Positions 44,867-53,675 of a DNA stretch of 64,000 nucleotides are shown here, in pieces. Positions within the stretch are counted from its first letter, which is position 1, and every line of letters begins with the position of its first letter. This DNA is from Candidatus Krumholzibacteriota bacterium (GTDB lineage: Bacteria; Krumholzibacteriota; Krumholzibacteriia; LZORAL124-64-63). Under the pieces are notes generated by a model. It worked only from the letters and a program-made list of their open reading frames with translations, ran no database searches and had not been told where the DNA came from. Where the stretch lies: contig JAKLEB010000002.1 in the NCBI GenBank assembly GCA_022711765.1, positions 1,246,620 through 1,310,619 of the forward strand, in the 5' to 3' direction. The position numbers were made by a program, and so were the translations under genes.

Positions 44867-46420
44867 ATGGTCCCCTACCTGCCGGTCCACCGATTGCTGG
44901 AGGTCAGCGCCGACCGCGTACCCGACGCCGTGGTCCTCGAACACGGCGCGACGCGACTGCGGTACGCGGAGCTCGAAGCCGACGCCGATCGCCTCGCGAA
45001 TCGCCTCCGCGAGCTGGGCGTCGAACGCGGCGACCGCGTCGCGCTGTATCTCGACAACGGCCGCGAGTACGTCGTGGGGTTCTTCGGCATCCTCAAGGCC
45101 GGCGCCTGCTGCGTCGCGCTCAACAGCGCGAACAAGACCCGCACGACCGCCCTGCTGCTGGCCGACAGCGGCGCCGTGGGCCTCGTCACGCGGGCGTCGC
45201 AGGTCCGGCACGACCTGCCCGAGCTCGTGGCTGGCGCGCCGGACCTGCGCTTCGTCGTCTGCGACCGTGCGGCGCCGCAATGGCAGCTGCCGCCGCAGGT
45301 CGCCGTGGTGACGGCCGGCGACGTGGCCGCATCGCCCGACGCGCGTCCGGCCGTCCCGGTCGGCCCCGACGATCTCTGCGCCATCCTCTACACCAGCGGC
45401 TCGACCGGCAAGCCCCGCGGCGCGACGCTCAGCCACCGCAACCTCGCGGCGAACACCCGCCAGATCCTCGCCTACCTCGAGCTGACCGGCGAGGACAGCG
45501 TGCTCAGCGTGCTGCCGTTCCACTACAGCTTCGGCAACAGCCTGCTCTTGACGCACGTCGCCGTCGGCGGGCGCGTGGTCGTCGACAACCGCTTCGCCTA
45601 CCCGGCGACCGTGGTCGACAACCTCGAGCGGAGCCGCGTCACGGGGTTTTCGGGCGTGCCCTCGACCTACGCCATCCTGGTCGCCCGCACGAATTTCCTC
45701 GATCGTCCCTGGCCCGACCTGCGCTACCTGACCCAGGCCGGCGGCGCGATGACTCCCGCGCTGCAACGACAGCTGCGCGAGACGTTGCCGGCGCGGATCC
45801 GGCTCTTCGTCATGTACGGCCAGACCGAGGCCTCGGCGCGCCTGAGCTGGGTGCCTCCCGAGCGGCTGCCCGAGAAGTACGGCTCGATCGGCGTGGGTAT
45901 CCCGGGCGTCTCGCTCACCGTCCGGCGCGCCGACGGGAGCGAGTGCGCGACGGGCGAGGTCGGCGAGGTCGTCGCGCAGGGCGACAATATCATGCAAGGC
46001 TACTGGAACGACCCGGCGGAGACCGCGCTGGTGCTCTTCCCGGACGGCCTGCACACCGGCGACCTGGGCCGGCGGGACGAGGACGGGTACATCTGGCTCG
46101 TCGACCGGATCAAGAACATGATCAAGACCGGCGCCAACCGGGTCAGCGCGAAGGAAGTCGAGGAGACGATCGCGGAGGTCGCGGGCGTGCAGGAGGTGTG
46201 CGTCGTGGGCGTGCCGGACGAGCTGCTCGGCGAAGCGATCGAGGCGTACGTGGTGCTGCGGCCGGGAAGCGCGCTCGCGGCGAACTCCGTCCAGCAGCAT
46301 TGCCGCGAGAACCTGGCTCTCTACAAGGTGCCGCGCGCGGTGCACTTCCTGGCGGCGTTGCCCAAGAACTCGTCGGGCAAGGTGCTCCGGCAGGAGCTGA
46401 TCGCGCTCGATCGGAGGTGA
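44867..46420 (+). CDS. AMP-forming acyl/aminoacyl ligase (ANL superfamily)
   Basis: 517 residues from ATG 44867 (GGGAG upstream). Adenylation motifs are complete: A3 YTSGSTGKPRGATLSH, A5-like MYGQTEASARLSW, A7 LHTGDLGRRDEDGYIWLVDR, A8 region KNMIKTGANRVSAKEVE and A10 PKNSSGKVLRQEL with the catalytic Lys. It should activate a carboxylic acid as acyl-AMP and load it onto the ACP encoded 17 bases upstream. Exosortase/PEP-CTERM loci often contain a similar ligase with an AsnB-like protein, but no exosortase is seen here. Substrate unknown. Confidence 0.93.
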   Translation: MVPYLPVHRLLEVSADRVPDAVVLEHGATRLRYAELEADADRLANRLRELGVERGDRVALYLDNGREYVVGFFGILKAGACCVALNSANKTRTTALLLADSGAVGLVTRASQVRHDLPELVAGAPDLRFVVCDRAAPQWQLPPQVAVVTAGDVAASPDARPAVPVGPDDLCAILYTSGSTGKPRGATLSHRNLAANTRQILAYLELTGEDSVLSVLPFHYSFGNSLLLTHVAVGGRVVVDNRFAYPATVVDNLERSRVTGFSGVPSTYAILVARTNFLDRPWPDLRYLTQAGGAMTPALQRQLRETLPARIRLFVMYGQTEASARLSWVPPERLPEKYGSIGVGIPGVSLTVRRADGSECATGEVGEVVAQGDNIMQGYWNDPAETALVLFPDGLHTGDLGRRDEDGYIWLVDRIKNMIKTGANRVSAKEVEETIAEVAGVQEVCVVGVPDELLGEAIEAYVVLRPGSALAANSVQQHCRENLALYKVPRAVHFLAALPKNSSGKVLRQELIALDRR

Positions 46421-46422
46421 GG

Positions 46423-47013
46423 ATGCGGATGCTCTGGATGATCGCGGTGGTGCTGGCGGCGACCCTGGCGGCGGCCGGGGTGCTCTGGGTCCGCCACGCG
46501 CTGGCTGGCGACGTACAACGCGCGTCGGGCGGCAACGCCGGCTCGCTCTTCGATCTGTCGACCCGGACGCTCGCCGGCGAGCCGGTCTCGCTGGGCATCT
46601 ACCGCGGCAAGGTGGCGCTGGTCGTCAACACCGCGAGCAAGTGCGGTCTCACGCCGCAGTACGCGGGGCTGGAGGCGCTCTATCGCGAGCTGGCCGCGCG
46701 CGGCTTCGTGCTCCTCGGGTTCCCGTCCAACGACTTCCTTGGCCAGGAGCCCGGCTCGGCCGACGAGATCGCCGAGTTCTGCAGCGTGAACTACGACGTG
46801 ACCTTCCCGCTCTTCGCGAAGGCCGTGGTCAAGGGCGACCGGAAGTGTGACGTCTACAGGCTGCTCTGCGCCGAGCTGGCGGAGCCCAGCTGGAACTTCA
46901 CGAAATACCTGGTGGCCCGGGACGGCCGGGTCGTCGCGCGATTCGGGCCGAAGACTGCTCCCGACAGCGAGGAGTTGCGCGCCGCGATCGAGCAGGAACT
47001 GGCCGCGCCCTGA
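46423..47013 (+). CDS. exported glutathione peroxidase-family protein
   Basis: 196 residues from ATG 46423, two bases after the ligase stop, with GGAGGT inside the end of that gene. An N-terminal hydrophobic segment (about 4-22) makes it exported or membrane-anchored, unlike the usual cytoplasmic Gpx. Catalytic features: peroxidatic Cys74 in VNTASKCGLTPQYAGLEALY, FPSNDFLGQEPGS (Gln) and SWNFTKYLV (Trp, Asn). It should reduce hydroperoxides, probably with thioredoxin-like donors in the periplasm. Cysteines in NYDVTF-adjacent FCSV could act as resolving residue. Confidence 0.92.
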   Translation: MRMLWMIAVVLAATLAAAGVLWVRHALAGDVQRASGGNAGSLFDLSTRTLAGEPVSLGIYRGKVALVVNTASKCGLTPQYAGLEALYRELAARGFVLLGFPSNDFLGQEPGSADEIAEFCSVNYDVTFPLFAKAVVKGDRKCDVYRLLCAELAEPSWNFTKYLVARDGRVVARFGPKTAPDSEELRAAIEQELAAP

Positions 47014-47041
47014 ACCACCGCCGCCGCGGCAGAGGGACTGG

Positions 47042-48076
47042 ATGACACCGACTCCCCCCGAGAAGCGCATGGGCTGGGAAGTCGCGCGCGACCTCGAGCG
47101 CGAGAAATCCTCGATCCTCGCCCGGATCATCCCCGAGCGCCGGCAGGTCCAGGCGGCGGCGGGCGCCGTGGTCGTCTTCTTCCTCGTGTTCCTCCTGGGC
47201 TCCTGGCTCGCCGGAGAGACGACGCGGCTGGACGGACGGGCGATGGTCGCTCGCGGCTGGGAGGGCTCCACCGAGTGGGGCATTCTCTGGACGGTCGTCG
47301 TGCTCGCGATGGTCTTCGAGTTCATGGACGCCGCGGCGGGCATGGGGTTCGGGACCGCGTTGACGCCGCTGCTGCTCCTGCTCGGCTTCGAGCCGCTGCA
47401 GATCGTGCCGGCGGTGATGATCCAGCAGGCGGCCGCGGGGCTCGTCGGCGGCTTCCTGCACCGCGAGTTCCAGAACGTGGAATGGCGATTGCGCCCGTTG
47501 AGCGAGACCGTCCGGCTCTGGCTGATCGTGGCCGGCGCGGGCGGCTTCGCCGCGACGATCTCGATCAGCGCCGTCTACGGCGTCCTCCAGGTCGCCAGGT
47601 TCTGGATCAAGCTCTACGTCGCCCTCCTGTTACTCGGCATGGGGGTGGCCTCCCTCGTGCAGGCGCACCGCGAGCGCGATTATCACCCGCGCCGCATGCT
47701 CGGCTTCGGCCTGCTCGCGGGCTTCAACAAGGGGGTCGGCGGGGGCGGCTTCGGCCCGGTGGTGACCGTGGGCGGCCTGATCTCGGGGGTGCCGGTCAAG
47801 AGCATGCTCGCCGTGACCGCCCTCGCCGAGGGCACCGTCAGCATGCTGGGCGCCGTGGTCTGGACGCTGTGGACGGCGAAGGGCGTCCAGGTCGACTTCG
47901 TGCTGGTGCCGAGCCTGATGCTGGCGACGATGGTGTCGGCCATCGCCGCGCCGTACCTGACCCGGGTGTTTCCGGAGCGCTTCTGGCGAGGCGTGGTCCC
48001 CGCGTATTGCCTGGTCGTCGCCGGGATCTGCGTCTGGAAGATCCTGCCGGACCTGCGCGCGGTGATCGGCGGATGA
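47042..48076 (+). CDS. TauE/SafE-family permease (sulfite/anion exporter type)
   Basis: 344 residues from ATG 47042. It has about eight to nine helices; the paired family segments are AAAGMGFGTALTPLLLLLGF and FNKGVGGGGFGPVVTVGGL, each with the Gly-rich G(x)GFG core. An amphipathic cytoplasmic N-terminus of about 45 residues precedes the first helix. TauE/SafE proteins move sulfite, sulfoacetate or organic anions; the substrate here is not predictable. Its stop overlaps the start of the acetyltransferase–deacetylase fusion gene (ATGA), so the two are co-translated. Confidence 0.9.
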   Translation: MTPTPPEKRMGWEVARDLEREKSSILARIIPERRQVQAAAGAVVVFFLVFLLGSWLAGETTRLDGRAMVARGWEGSTEWGILWTVVVLAMVFEFMDAAAGMGFGTALTPLLLLLGFEPLQIVPAVMIQQAAAGLVGGFLHREFQNVEWRLRPLSETVRLWLIVAGAGGFAATISISAVYGVLQVARFWIKLYVALLLLGMGVASLVQAHRERDYHPRRMLGFGLLAGFNKGVGGGGFGPVVTVGGLISGVPVKSMLAVTALAEGTVSMLGAVVWTLWTAKGVQVDFVLVPSLMLATMVSAIAAPYLTRVFPERFWRGVVPAYCLVVAGICVWKILPDLRAVIGG

Positions 48077-50412
48077 TCAGCGGCGCGCAGCTGCAGGCGG
48101 CCATCGCGGCGATCGCCGTTCGCGATCCCTCGGCGGCCGGGACGCTCCGCGACCTGGTCGCGGCCGGACGGCTCGGGCCGGCCCCCGGCGGCGCGATCCC
48201 GTCGTTCACGCTCGATGGCGAGACGGTCGACGTTCGGCGCCACCAGTGGATCCACCAGGGCGTGCCCGCGCTCGTGGAGCGGCTCGTGCTGGCCTACGGC
48301 GAGTGGCGCGAGCGGCAGGCGCAGGCGGAGCTGCCCGCCGGCTTCCGGCGCGACCGCAGCCGCCGGCTCGCGCGGCGGGCCGGCGAGGAGTACCTGCTCG
48401 ACTACCGCCTGGCCGAGGCCGAAGCCGATTGCCGGGCGCTGGTCGAGGCGGATCCGGCGGACGGCGAGCTGGCGGCGCGGTTGACCCTGCTCGAGGACCT
48501 GCGCAGCGAGTTTCCCGGCTCCGCGCTGCCGTGGAATCCGGCGCATCCCGAGGCGTTTTTCGAGGGCGTGGTGGACGTGGACACGGCGGCCCTGTTCTGC
48601 CGCTTCCCCTTCACGCGCGACAGTCTCCTGCAGCTGATCGACCGCAATCTGGAGTTCTTCAACCTGCACTTCGTGCTCGGCTACCTCCGGCGCGGCGAGC
48701 ACCGCAACCTGTTCTGCTGCGTCGTGCACGGCCGACTCGCCGGCATGATGACCGTGCGCGCGGTCAACGAACACGGCCGGCGCGAACTGGAAGTGGAGTG
48801 GCTCGCGACCGCCCGCGGCGGACCGACCGGCGCGCCTGCCCGCGGCGAGTGGGTCCACCGGGGAGCGGGGGCGATGCTGCTCGCGGGAGCCTGGCTGCTC
48901 TGGAAACTCTACGAGCCGCGCCTGGCCGGACTCGTCGTGCAGTCCGAGCCGGCGGCGGTGGACTTCTATGAATCGCTGGGCTTCGTCCACGCCAAGCCCC
49001 ACGTGTTCCACCTCGACGACCCGCGGGGTTCCATCCTGCGCAACATCGTGGCGATGGCCAACCGCATCGACGACCTGCCCGGCGAGGTCCAGCGCGAGAT
49101 CAGCCACCTCGTGCGCCGCCAGGCCCGCGCGCTCATCGCCGCCGAGCTCTCGAATCCGCTCCCGCTGCCGGATACCGAGTCGCGGCGCCTCGCCGGCGCC
49201 TTCTTCTTCGAGGAGTGCTTCCGGGCGAGGCGCACGCGGCCGTGGGCGGGCGAGGCGGCGGCGGTCCTCGTGGAGCGCGGCCAGGACCTGTCCTGGGGAC
49301 AGGAGCTGCTGCGCTGCGCCCACGAGTACGGTCTCGTGCAGCCGCTGGGCGCTCCGGTGCCGCGCAAGCCGCTGCTGCTCGTGATCGACGATCGCTTCGG
49401 CGGCCACCTCGAGCAGATCACGAGCTTCGAGAGCGGCAAGCGGCTGCGGGCCCTGCTGACCGTCCTCGAGGATCCCGAGCTGGCCGACCGCTGGCGCAAA
49501 CTGCCGCCCCGGCCGGCGACCGTCGCGGAGCTGATGCTCGTCCACACGCACGAGCACGTCGTGCGGACGATCGGCGCGATGGGTCCGACGCTCCAACCCG
49601 ACGGCCACGCCGTCGCCGAGACCGTCAAGGTGCAGGACACGGCGAGGTACGCCGTCGGGGGCGTGCTCGAGCTGCTCGACGCGATCGTCGCGGACCGGGC
49701 CGACCACGGCTTCGCGCTCGTGCGCCCGCCGGGCCACCACGCTGAGCCCGACCAGGCCATGGGTTTCTGCTTCTTCAACAACGCGGCGATCGGGGCGCGG
49801 CACCTGCAGCGTACGTGCGGTTTCGAGCGCATCCTGCTGCTGGACATCGACGCGCACCACGGCAACGGCACGCAGAAGGTGTTCTGGGAGGACCCGGGCG
49901 TCCTCTACTTCTCGATCCACCGGGATGGCTCCTATCCGTTCACGGGCGCGGCCGACGAGGTGGGCGCCGGCGCCGGCGCCGGCTTCACCGTCAACGTTCC
50001 GATCGACCGCCGCGTCGGCGACCGCGATTACGCGCGCATCCTCGCCAGTCTGCTCGATCCGATCGCGCGCCAGTTCCGCCCGCAGATCCTCCTGGTGAGC
50101 TGCGGATTCGACCTCCACCACCAGGATCCTCTCGGACAGCTCGCGCTCACCGCCGAGGGCTACCGCCTCATCACCGATCTCGTGCTGCGACTGGCGGACG
50201 ACGTCTGCGCCGGCAAGACGGCGTTCGTGCTGGAGGGCGGCTACGGCGTCGAGGGCATCAAGGACGCCGGCCGGCGCGTGATCCGGCGACTGGCCGGCCT
50301 CGATGCGCTGGATCCGGAGACGGTCGATCGCCTCCGCGAAGCGGGGCTCGACGGGGTGCCCGGGCTCAAGAAGGTGCTGAGGATCCAGCGCGAGTTCTGG
50401 GCGCTCGGTTGA
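48073..50412 (+). CDS. bifunctional fusion: GNAT-like acetyltransferase region + histone-deacetylase-family domain
   Basis: 779 residues from ATG 48073. Residues 1-160 are helical with no recognised motif. Residues about 165-315 look like a GNAT fold: FCCVVHGRLAGMMTVRAV (beta strands), an acetyl-CoA loop-like HRGAGAMLLAG (262-272) and the motif-B signature VDFYESLGF (296-304). A helical linker (320-430) leads to a complete class II-type deacetylase (435-779): catalytic His pair H555/H556 in RPPGHHAEP, zinc ligands D593 and H595 in DIDAHHGNGTQ, D680 in SCGFDLHHQDPLG, and Tyr724 in EGGYG. Writing and erasing of the same acetyl mark, or acetylpolyamine/small-molecule chemistry, are both possible. 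Translationally coupled to the TauE/SafE gene. Confidence 0.85.
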   Translation: MISGAQLQAAIAAIAVRDPSAAGTLRDLVAAGRLGPAPGGAIPSFTLDGETVDVRRHQWIHQGVPALVERLVLAYGEWRERQAQAELPAGFRRDRSRRLARRAGEEYLLDYRLAEAEADCRALVEADPADGELAARLTLLEDLRSEFPGSALPWNPAHPEAFFEGVVDVDTAALFCRFPFTRDSLLQLIDRNLEFFNLHFVLGYLRRGEHRNLFCCVVHGRLAGMMTVRAVNEHGRRELEVEWLATARGGPTGAPARGEWVHRGAGAMLLAGAWLLWKLYEPRLAGLVVQSEPAAVDFYESLGFVHAKPHVFHLDDPRGSILRNIVAMANRIDDLPGEVQREISHLVRRQARALIAAELSNPLPLPDTESRRLAGAFFFEECFRARRTRPWAGEAAAVLVERGQDLSWGQELLRCAHEYGLVQPLGAPVPRKPLLLVIDDRFGGHLEQITSFESGKRLRALLTVLEDPELADRWRKLPPRPATVAELMLVHTHEHVVRTIGAMGPTLQPDGHAVAETVKVQDTARYAVGGVLELLDAIVADRADHGFALVRPPGHHAEPDQAMGFCFFNNAAIGARHLQRTCGFERILLLDIDAHHGNGTQKVFWEDPGVLYFSIHRDGSYPFTGAADEVGAGAGAGFTVNVPIDRRVGDRDYARILASLLDPIARQFRPQILLVSCGFDLHHQDPLGQLALTAEGYRLITDLVLRLADDVCAGKTAFVLEGGYGVEGIKDAGRRVIRRLAGLDALDPETVDRLREAGLDGVPGLKKVLRIQREFWALG

Positions 50413-50605
50413 CCGGGTCGCAGACCGATCAATTGGAATCGATATTCAGCGACGGCGCGTCGCGCCGCTCATTCCACGGAAAATCTATCGATCCACCATT
50501 GAATATTCAGACCGATGCGGCTCGACTCGGCCTGCTGCTTGCTATTGGCCGCCAGCGGGAATGCCGAGGGGGCTTCCAGCGAGACCAAGGAATCGGAGGT
50601 TGGCA

Positions 50606-51766
50606 ATGCAGAACGGATTCTGGAGCGGCGTCGCGACGGCCGGCGCCGGCGCCGTCCTGGCGCTCACGGTCATCGCGATGGCCGGCGCGGGCGAGGCGGC
50701 CGAGATCTCGAGCGGCACGGATCTGAAGTTCTGGGGACGCGCCGTGTTCAACGTGCACTACGATACGGCGATCCAGGCCCAGGACTTCATGTCGTACCTC
50801 ACCGACGACCAGACCGAGGAGCTCAATTTCAATCCGCGCGATACCCGGTTCGGCTTCGCCGCCACGCAGACCGAGGGCGACTGGACCTATGGCGCGACCC
50901 TCGAGATCGACTTCTACGGCGACAACGCCAGCAACAACCTGCTGCCGCGCCTCCGTCTGGGCTACGCCGAGGCGAAGAATGCGAAGGGCCTGACGATCCG
51001 CGGCGGTCAGGACTGGATCCCCGTCGCGCAGCAGAATCCGGGCACGATCGATTTCGGCATCCAGTCCTGGTCCGGCGACCTCTGGTGGCGCGTGCCCCAG
51101 TTCACCGTGCGCTACCAGAGCGGCGACGCCGAGTACCTGGTGAGCGCGATGAAGCACCGCATCTCCACGGATCAGGAGATGCAGGAGACGATGCCCTGGC
51201 TGCTGGGTCGGATCGGCCTCTGCGACGCGATCGGCGAGGGCAGCCTCATCGCCATTGGCGGCGGCGTCCGTTCCGCGAACGAGGTCGTCTTCAGCCGGAT
51301 CGTCGAAGAGGAGACGCAGATCTCCACCGCCGACTACTCGTCGTACCTGGCCGCCCTCGAGCTGAAGGTGCCGTTCGGCGAAACCGGCGTCGTGCTCACC
51401 GGCGAAGCCTACATCGGCACGGGCATCGGCCGCGAGTTCGTGCACTACGGCTTCGACTACAACCCGTGGCATCCCGACGGCGCCAAGGAGATCGAGAGCA
51501 AGGGCGGCTTCCTGAGCCTGATGATCCCCGCCTCGCCCAGGATCGAGATCAACGCCGGTTACGGCCTGGACGATCCGACGGACGAGGATCTCGCGGGCAT
51601 CGCCGCGCCGTATCTCGAGAACTCGAGCATCTTCGGCAACCTCAAGTACAAGGTCACCAAGAACTTCGGCTGGGGCGTCGAGGTCATGCACCTGATCACC
51701 GACACCGGCGGGGCCGACGAGCTGGCCGGCCAGCGCTTCACCGGCTCCTGGTGGTACGTGTTCTGA
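50606..51766 (+). CDS. outer-membrane porin-like beta-barrel
   Basis: 386 residues from ATG 50606, after GGAGG. The signal peptide ends around GEAAEIS (about residue 32). The mature part is a series of amphipathic strands (LKFWGRAVFNVHYD, RFGFAATQTEGDWTYGATLEIDF, LGYAEAKNAKGLTIRGGQDW), and the C-terminus is GSWWYVF, ending in the Phe that the BAM complex recognises. The layout resembles DcaP-like or phosphate-selective porins with about 16 strands. It has a strong hairpin downstream and stands alone. The 193 bases upstream are comparatively AT-rich (around 50430-50510), a likely promoter area. Confidence 0.82.
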   Translation: MQNGFWSGVATAGAGAVLALTVIAMAGAGEAAEISSGTDLKFWGRAVFNVHYDTAIQAQDFMSYLTDDQTEELNFNPRDTRFGFAATQTEGDWTYGATLEIDFYGDNASNNLLPRLRLGYAEAKNAKGLTIRGGQDWIPVAQQNPGTIDFGIQSWSGDLWWRVPQFTVRYQSGDAEYLVSAMKHRISTDQEMQETMPWLLGRIGLCDAIGEGSLIAIGGGVRSANEVVFSRIVEEETQISTADYSSYLAALELKVPFGETGVVLTGEAYIGTGIGREFVHYGFDYNPWHPDGAKEIESKGGFLSLMIPASPRIEINAGYGLDDPTDEDLAGIAAPYLENSSIFGNLKYKVTKNFGWGVEVMHLITDTGGADELAGQRFTGSWWYVF

Positions 51767-51789
51767 CCAACCGGGCCGCAACGGACGCG

Positions 51790-51823
51790 AGGAGGGGCCC
51801 GGTCGGTCGACCGGGCCCCTCCT
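51790..51823. terminator. strong bidirectional hairpin between porin and leuCD
   Basis: A perfect 15-bp stem (51790-51804 with 51809-51823, starting AGGAGGGGCCCGGTC) and four-base loop lie between the two convergent genes. No T-run, but its stability makes a two-way terminator likely. Confidence 0.6.
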
Positions 51824-51850
51824 GTCGGTCACCCGCGAGTCCGTCGCCGC

Positions 51851-53653
51851 CTAGCGGAGCAATCCGCCGCGCTGGTAGATCTCGAGCTGGACCGGGTTGA
51901 ACGGCTCGCCCTGCAGCGAGCCGCCGGCCCACGTGATCCGGCCCGTGGTGAAGTCGACGGTCACGTCCTGACCATCCGCGAGCCCCGCATCGAGCAGGTC
52001 GGCGGTCATCATCGGCATGCCCGCGTTGATCGCGTTGCGCTCGTAGATGGCGCCGTAGCTGCGCGCGATCAGCAGGGCGATCCCGAGGGCCTGGAAGCAG
52101 TCGACGGCCTGCTGGCGCGATGAGCCGCAGCCGAAGTTGGCGCCGACGACGACGATGTCGCCGGGCCGCGCGTTGCGGGGGAAGTCCTCCCAGCCGGGCA
52201 GATTGCCGAACGTGTGCGGTCCCATCTCGGCGAGGTCGGTGATCGCCAGGTGGCGGTTGTGGAAGATCATGTCGGTGTCGATGTTGTCGTGGCGGACGAG
52301 CCAGACCCGGCCGGTCACCACCGTCGGCTTCGCGGCCGGTCGGACGGCGGCGGCCGCCCGCGCCGGGGCCGCGGCGCTCGGCGCTGCGCGACGCGGAGCC
52401 GCAGCAGCGACCGGGATCGCGTCCGCGCTCGCGATCACCCCGGCGACGGCGCTGGCGGCGCAGGTCTCGGGACTCGCGAGGTAGACCTCGCCCTTGCCCT
52501 GCTTGCCGGCGAAGTTGCGGTTGCCGCTCGAGATCGTGACCTCGCCCGGGCCGTTCTGGCCGATCTGTCCCGCCGCGCAGCCGCCGCAGCCGGCGTTGCC
52601 GATCAGGGCGCCCGCCCGCATCAATTCCTCGATCAGGCCCTCGGCCAGCGCCTCGGCCCAGACGCGCCGGGTGGCCGGCACGATCTTCAGGACGACGCCG
52701 GGAGCGATGCGGCGACCCCGCAGCACGCCCGCGGCGGCGCGCAGATCTTCGATCCGGCCGTTGGTGCAGCTGCCGATGAACACCGAGTCCACGCGCTTGC
52801 CGGCGACGTCGGCAACCGGCACCACGTCCTCGGGGTGGCCGGGCCGGGCGATCTGCGGCCCGAGCCCCTCGACGTCGACCGTGACCGTGTCGAGGTAGAC
52901 GGCGTCCGGATCGGCGAGGACCGGCTGCCAGGGCCGGCCGCTCGCCTCGCAGCAGAAGTCGAGCACGGCGCGGTTCGGCGGAAAGAGGATCGTGATGCCG
53001 CCCATCTCCGTGGCCATCGAGGCGATGGTCACGCGGTCCGCGACCGACAGCCGATCGACCGCGTCGCCGTACATCTCGGCGGCACAACCCAGGAGGCCCG
53101 CCGCGCCCAGGTCCCGGGCCATCTTCAGCGCGATGTCCTTGGCCGTGGCGGCCGGGCCGGGGCGGCCCGCGAGGATGATCTTCCGGGTCGGCGGCACCTT
53201 GAACCAGATCTTGCCGTGAGCCCACGCGGCTGCGATGTCCTGGTCGCCCATGCCCTGCCCGAACGCGCCGACCGCGCCCATGATGTTGGCGTGGCTGTCG
53301 GTGGACACGAAGGTCGAGCCCGGGCCGACCAGGCCATCCTCGATCGCGAGGTGCGTGCCGATCCCCTGGTCGATGTCGCGCACCGCGACGCCCGCCTCGC
53401 GGGCGAACACCCGGCAGCGCTGCTGGTTCGCCGCGTAGCCCTGGTCGCTGCCGCCGGGGTTGCAGTCGAACGTGAAGAGAGTGCGGTCGGGGTCGCGCAC
53501 GGCGAGGCCGGCGGACTGGAGGTTCTTGACCACGTTGGCGCCGCCGAAGTCGCGCGCCGCGCGGACGTCGATCTCCACGTCCACGATCTGCCCGGGCGAG
53601 ACCGGCCCCCGGGCATGGTCGGCGATGATCTTCTCGATGAGGGTCTGGCCCAC
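51851..53653 (-). CDS. fused LeuC–LeuD-type dehydratase (isopropylmalate/homoaconitase family)
   Basis: 600 residues from GTG 53653, with GGAGG seven bases upstream. Residues 1-412 are the LeuC-like aconitase large subunit with [4Fe-4S] ligands Cys296 (IGSCTNGRIEDL), Cys356 and Cys359 (NAGCGGCAAGQIG). Residues 416-446 form an Ala/Pro/Arg linker. Residues 448-600 are the LeuD swivel (DNIDTDMIFHNRHL, VVGANFGCGSSRQQAVDCF). In most bacteria these are two separate subunits. The substrate loop reads NRHL where isopropylmalate isomerases usually have YLR-type residues, so the substrate could differ (homoaconitate or a methyl-branched malate). No other leu genes are adjacent. Confidence 0.9.
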   Translation of the reverse strand: MGQTLIEKIIADHARGPVSPGQIVDVEIDVRAARDFGGANVVKNLQSAGLAVRDPDRTLFTFDCNPGGSDQGYAANQQRCRVFAREAGVAVRDIDQGIGTHLAIEDGLVGPGSTFVSTDSHANIMGAVGAFGQGMGDQDIAAAWAHGKIWFKVPPTRKIILAGRPGPAATAKDIALKMARDLGAAGLLGCAAEMYGDAVDRLSVADRVTIASMATEMGGITILFPPNRAVLDFCCEASGRPWQPVLADPDAVYLDTVTVDVEGLGPQIARPGHPEDVVPVADVAGKRVDSVFIGSCTNGRIEDLRAAAGVLRGRRIAPGVVLKIVPATRRVWAEALAEGLIEELMRAGALIGNAGCGGCAAGQIGQNGPGEVTISSGNRNFAGKQGKGEVYLASPETCAASAVAGVIASADAIPVAAAAPRRAAPSAAAPARAAAAVRPAAKPTVVTGRVWLVRHDNIDTDMIFHNRHLAITDLAEMGPHTFGNLPGWEDFPRNARPGDIVVVGANFGCGSSRQQAVDCFQALGIALLIARSYGAIYERNAINAGMPMMTADLLDAGLADGQDVTVDFTTGRITWAGGSLQGEPFNPVQLEIYQRGGLLR

Positions 53654-53675
53654 GTCCTGCCTCCCGGCGAAGGTC

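Noticed and set aside
44624..46345. Long minus-strand frame opposite the AMP ligase
   Set aside because: It mirrors the ligase codons; the plus-strand frame has all ANL motifs.
42545..46420. Exosortase/PEP-CTERM locus
   Set aside because: The AsnB–ACP–ligase trio is reminiscent of it, but no exosortase, PEP-CTERM tail or the usual glycosyltransferases are in the window.
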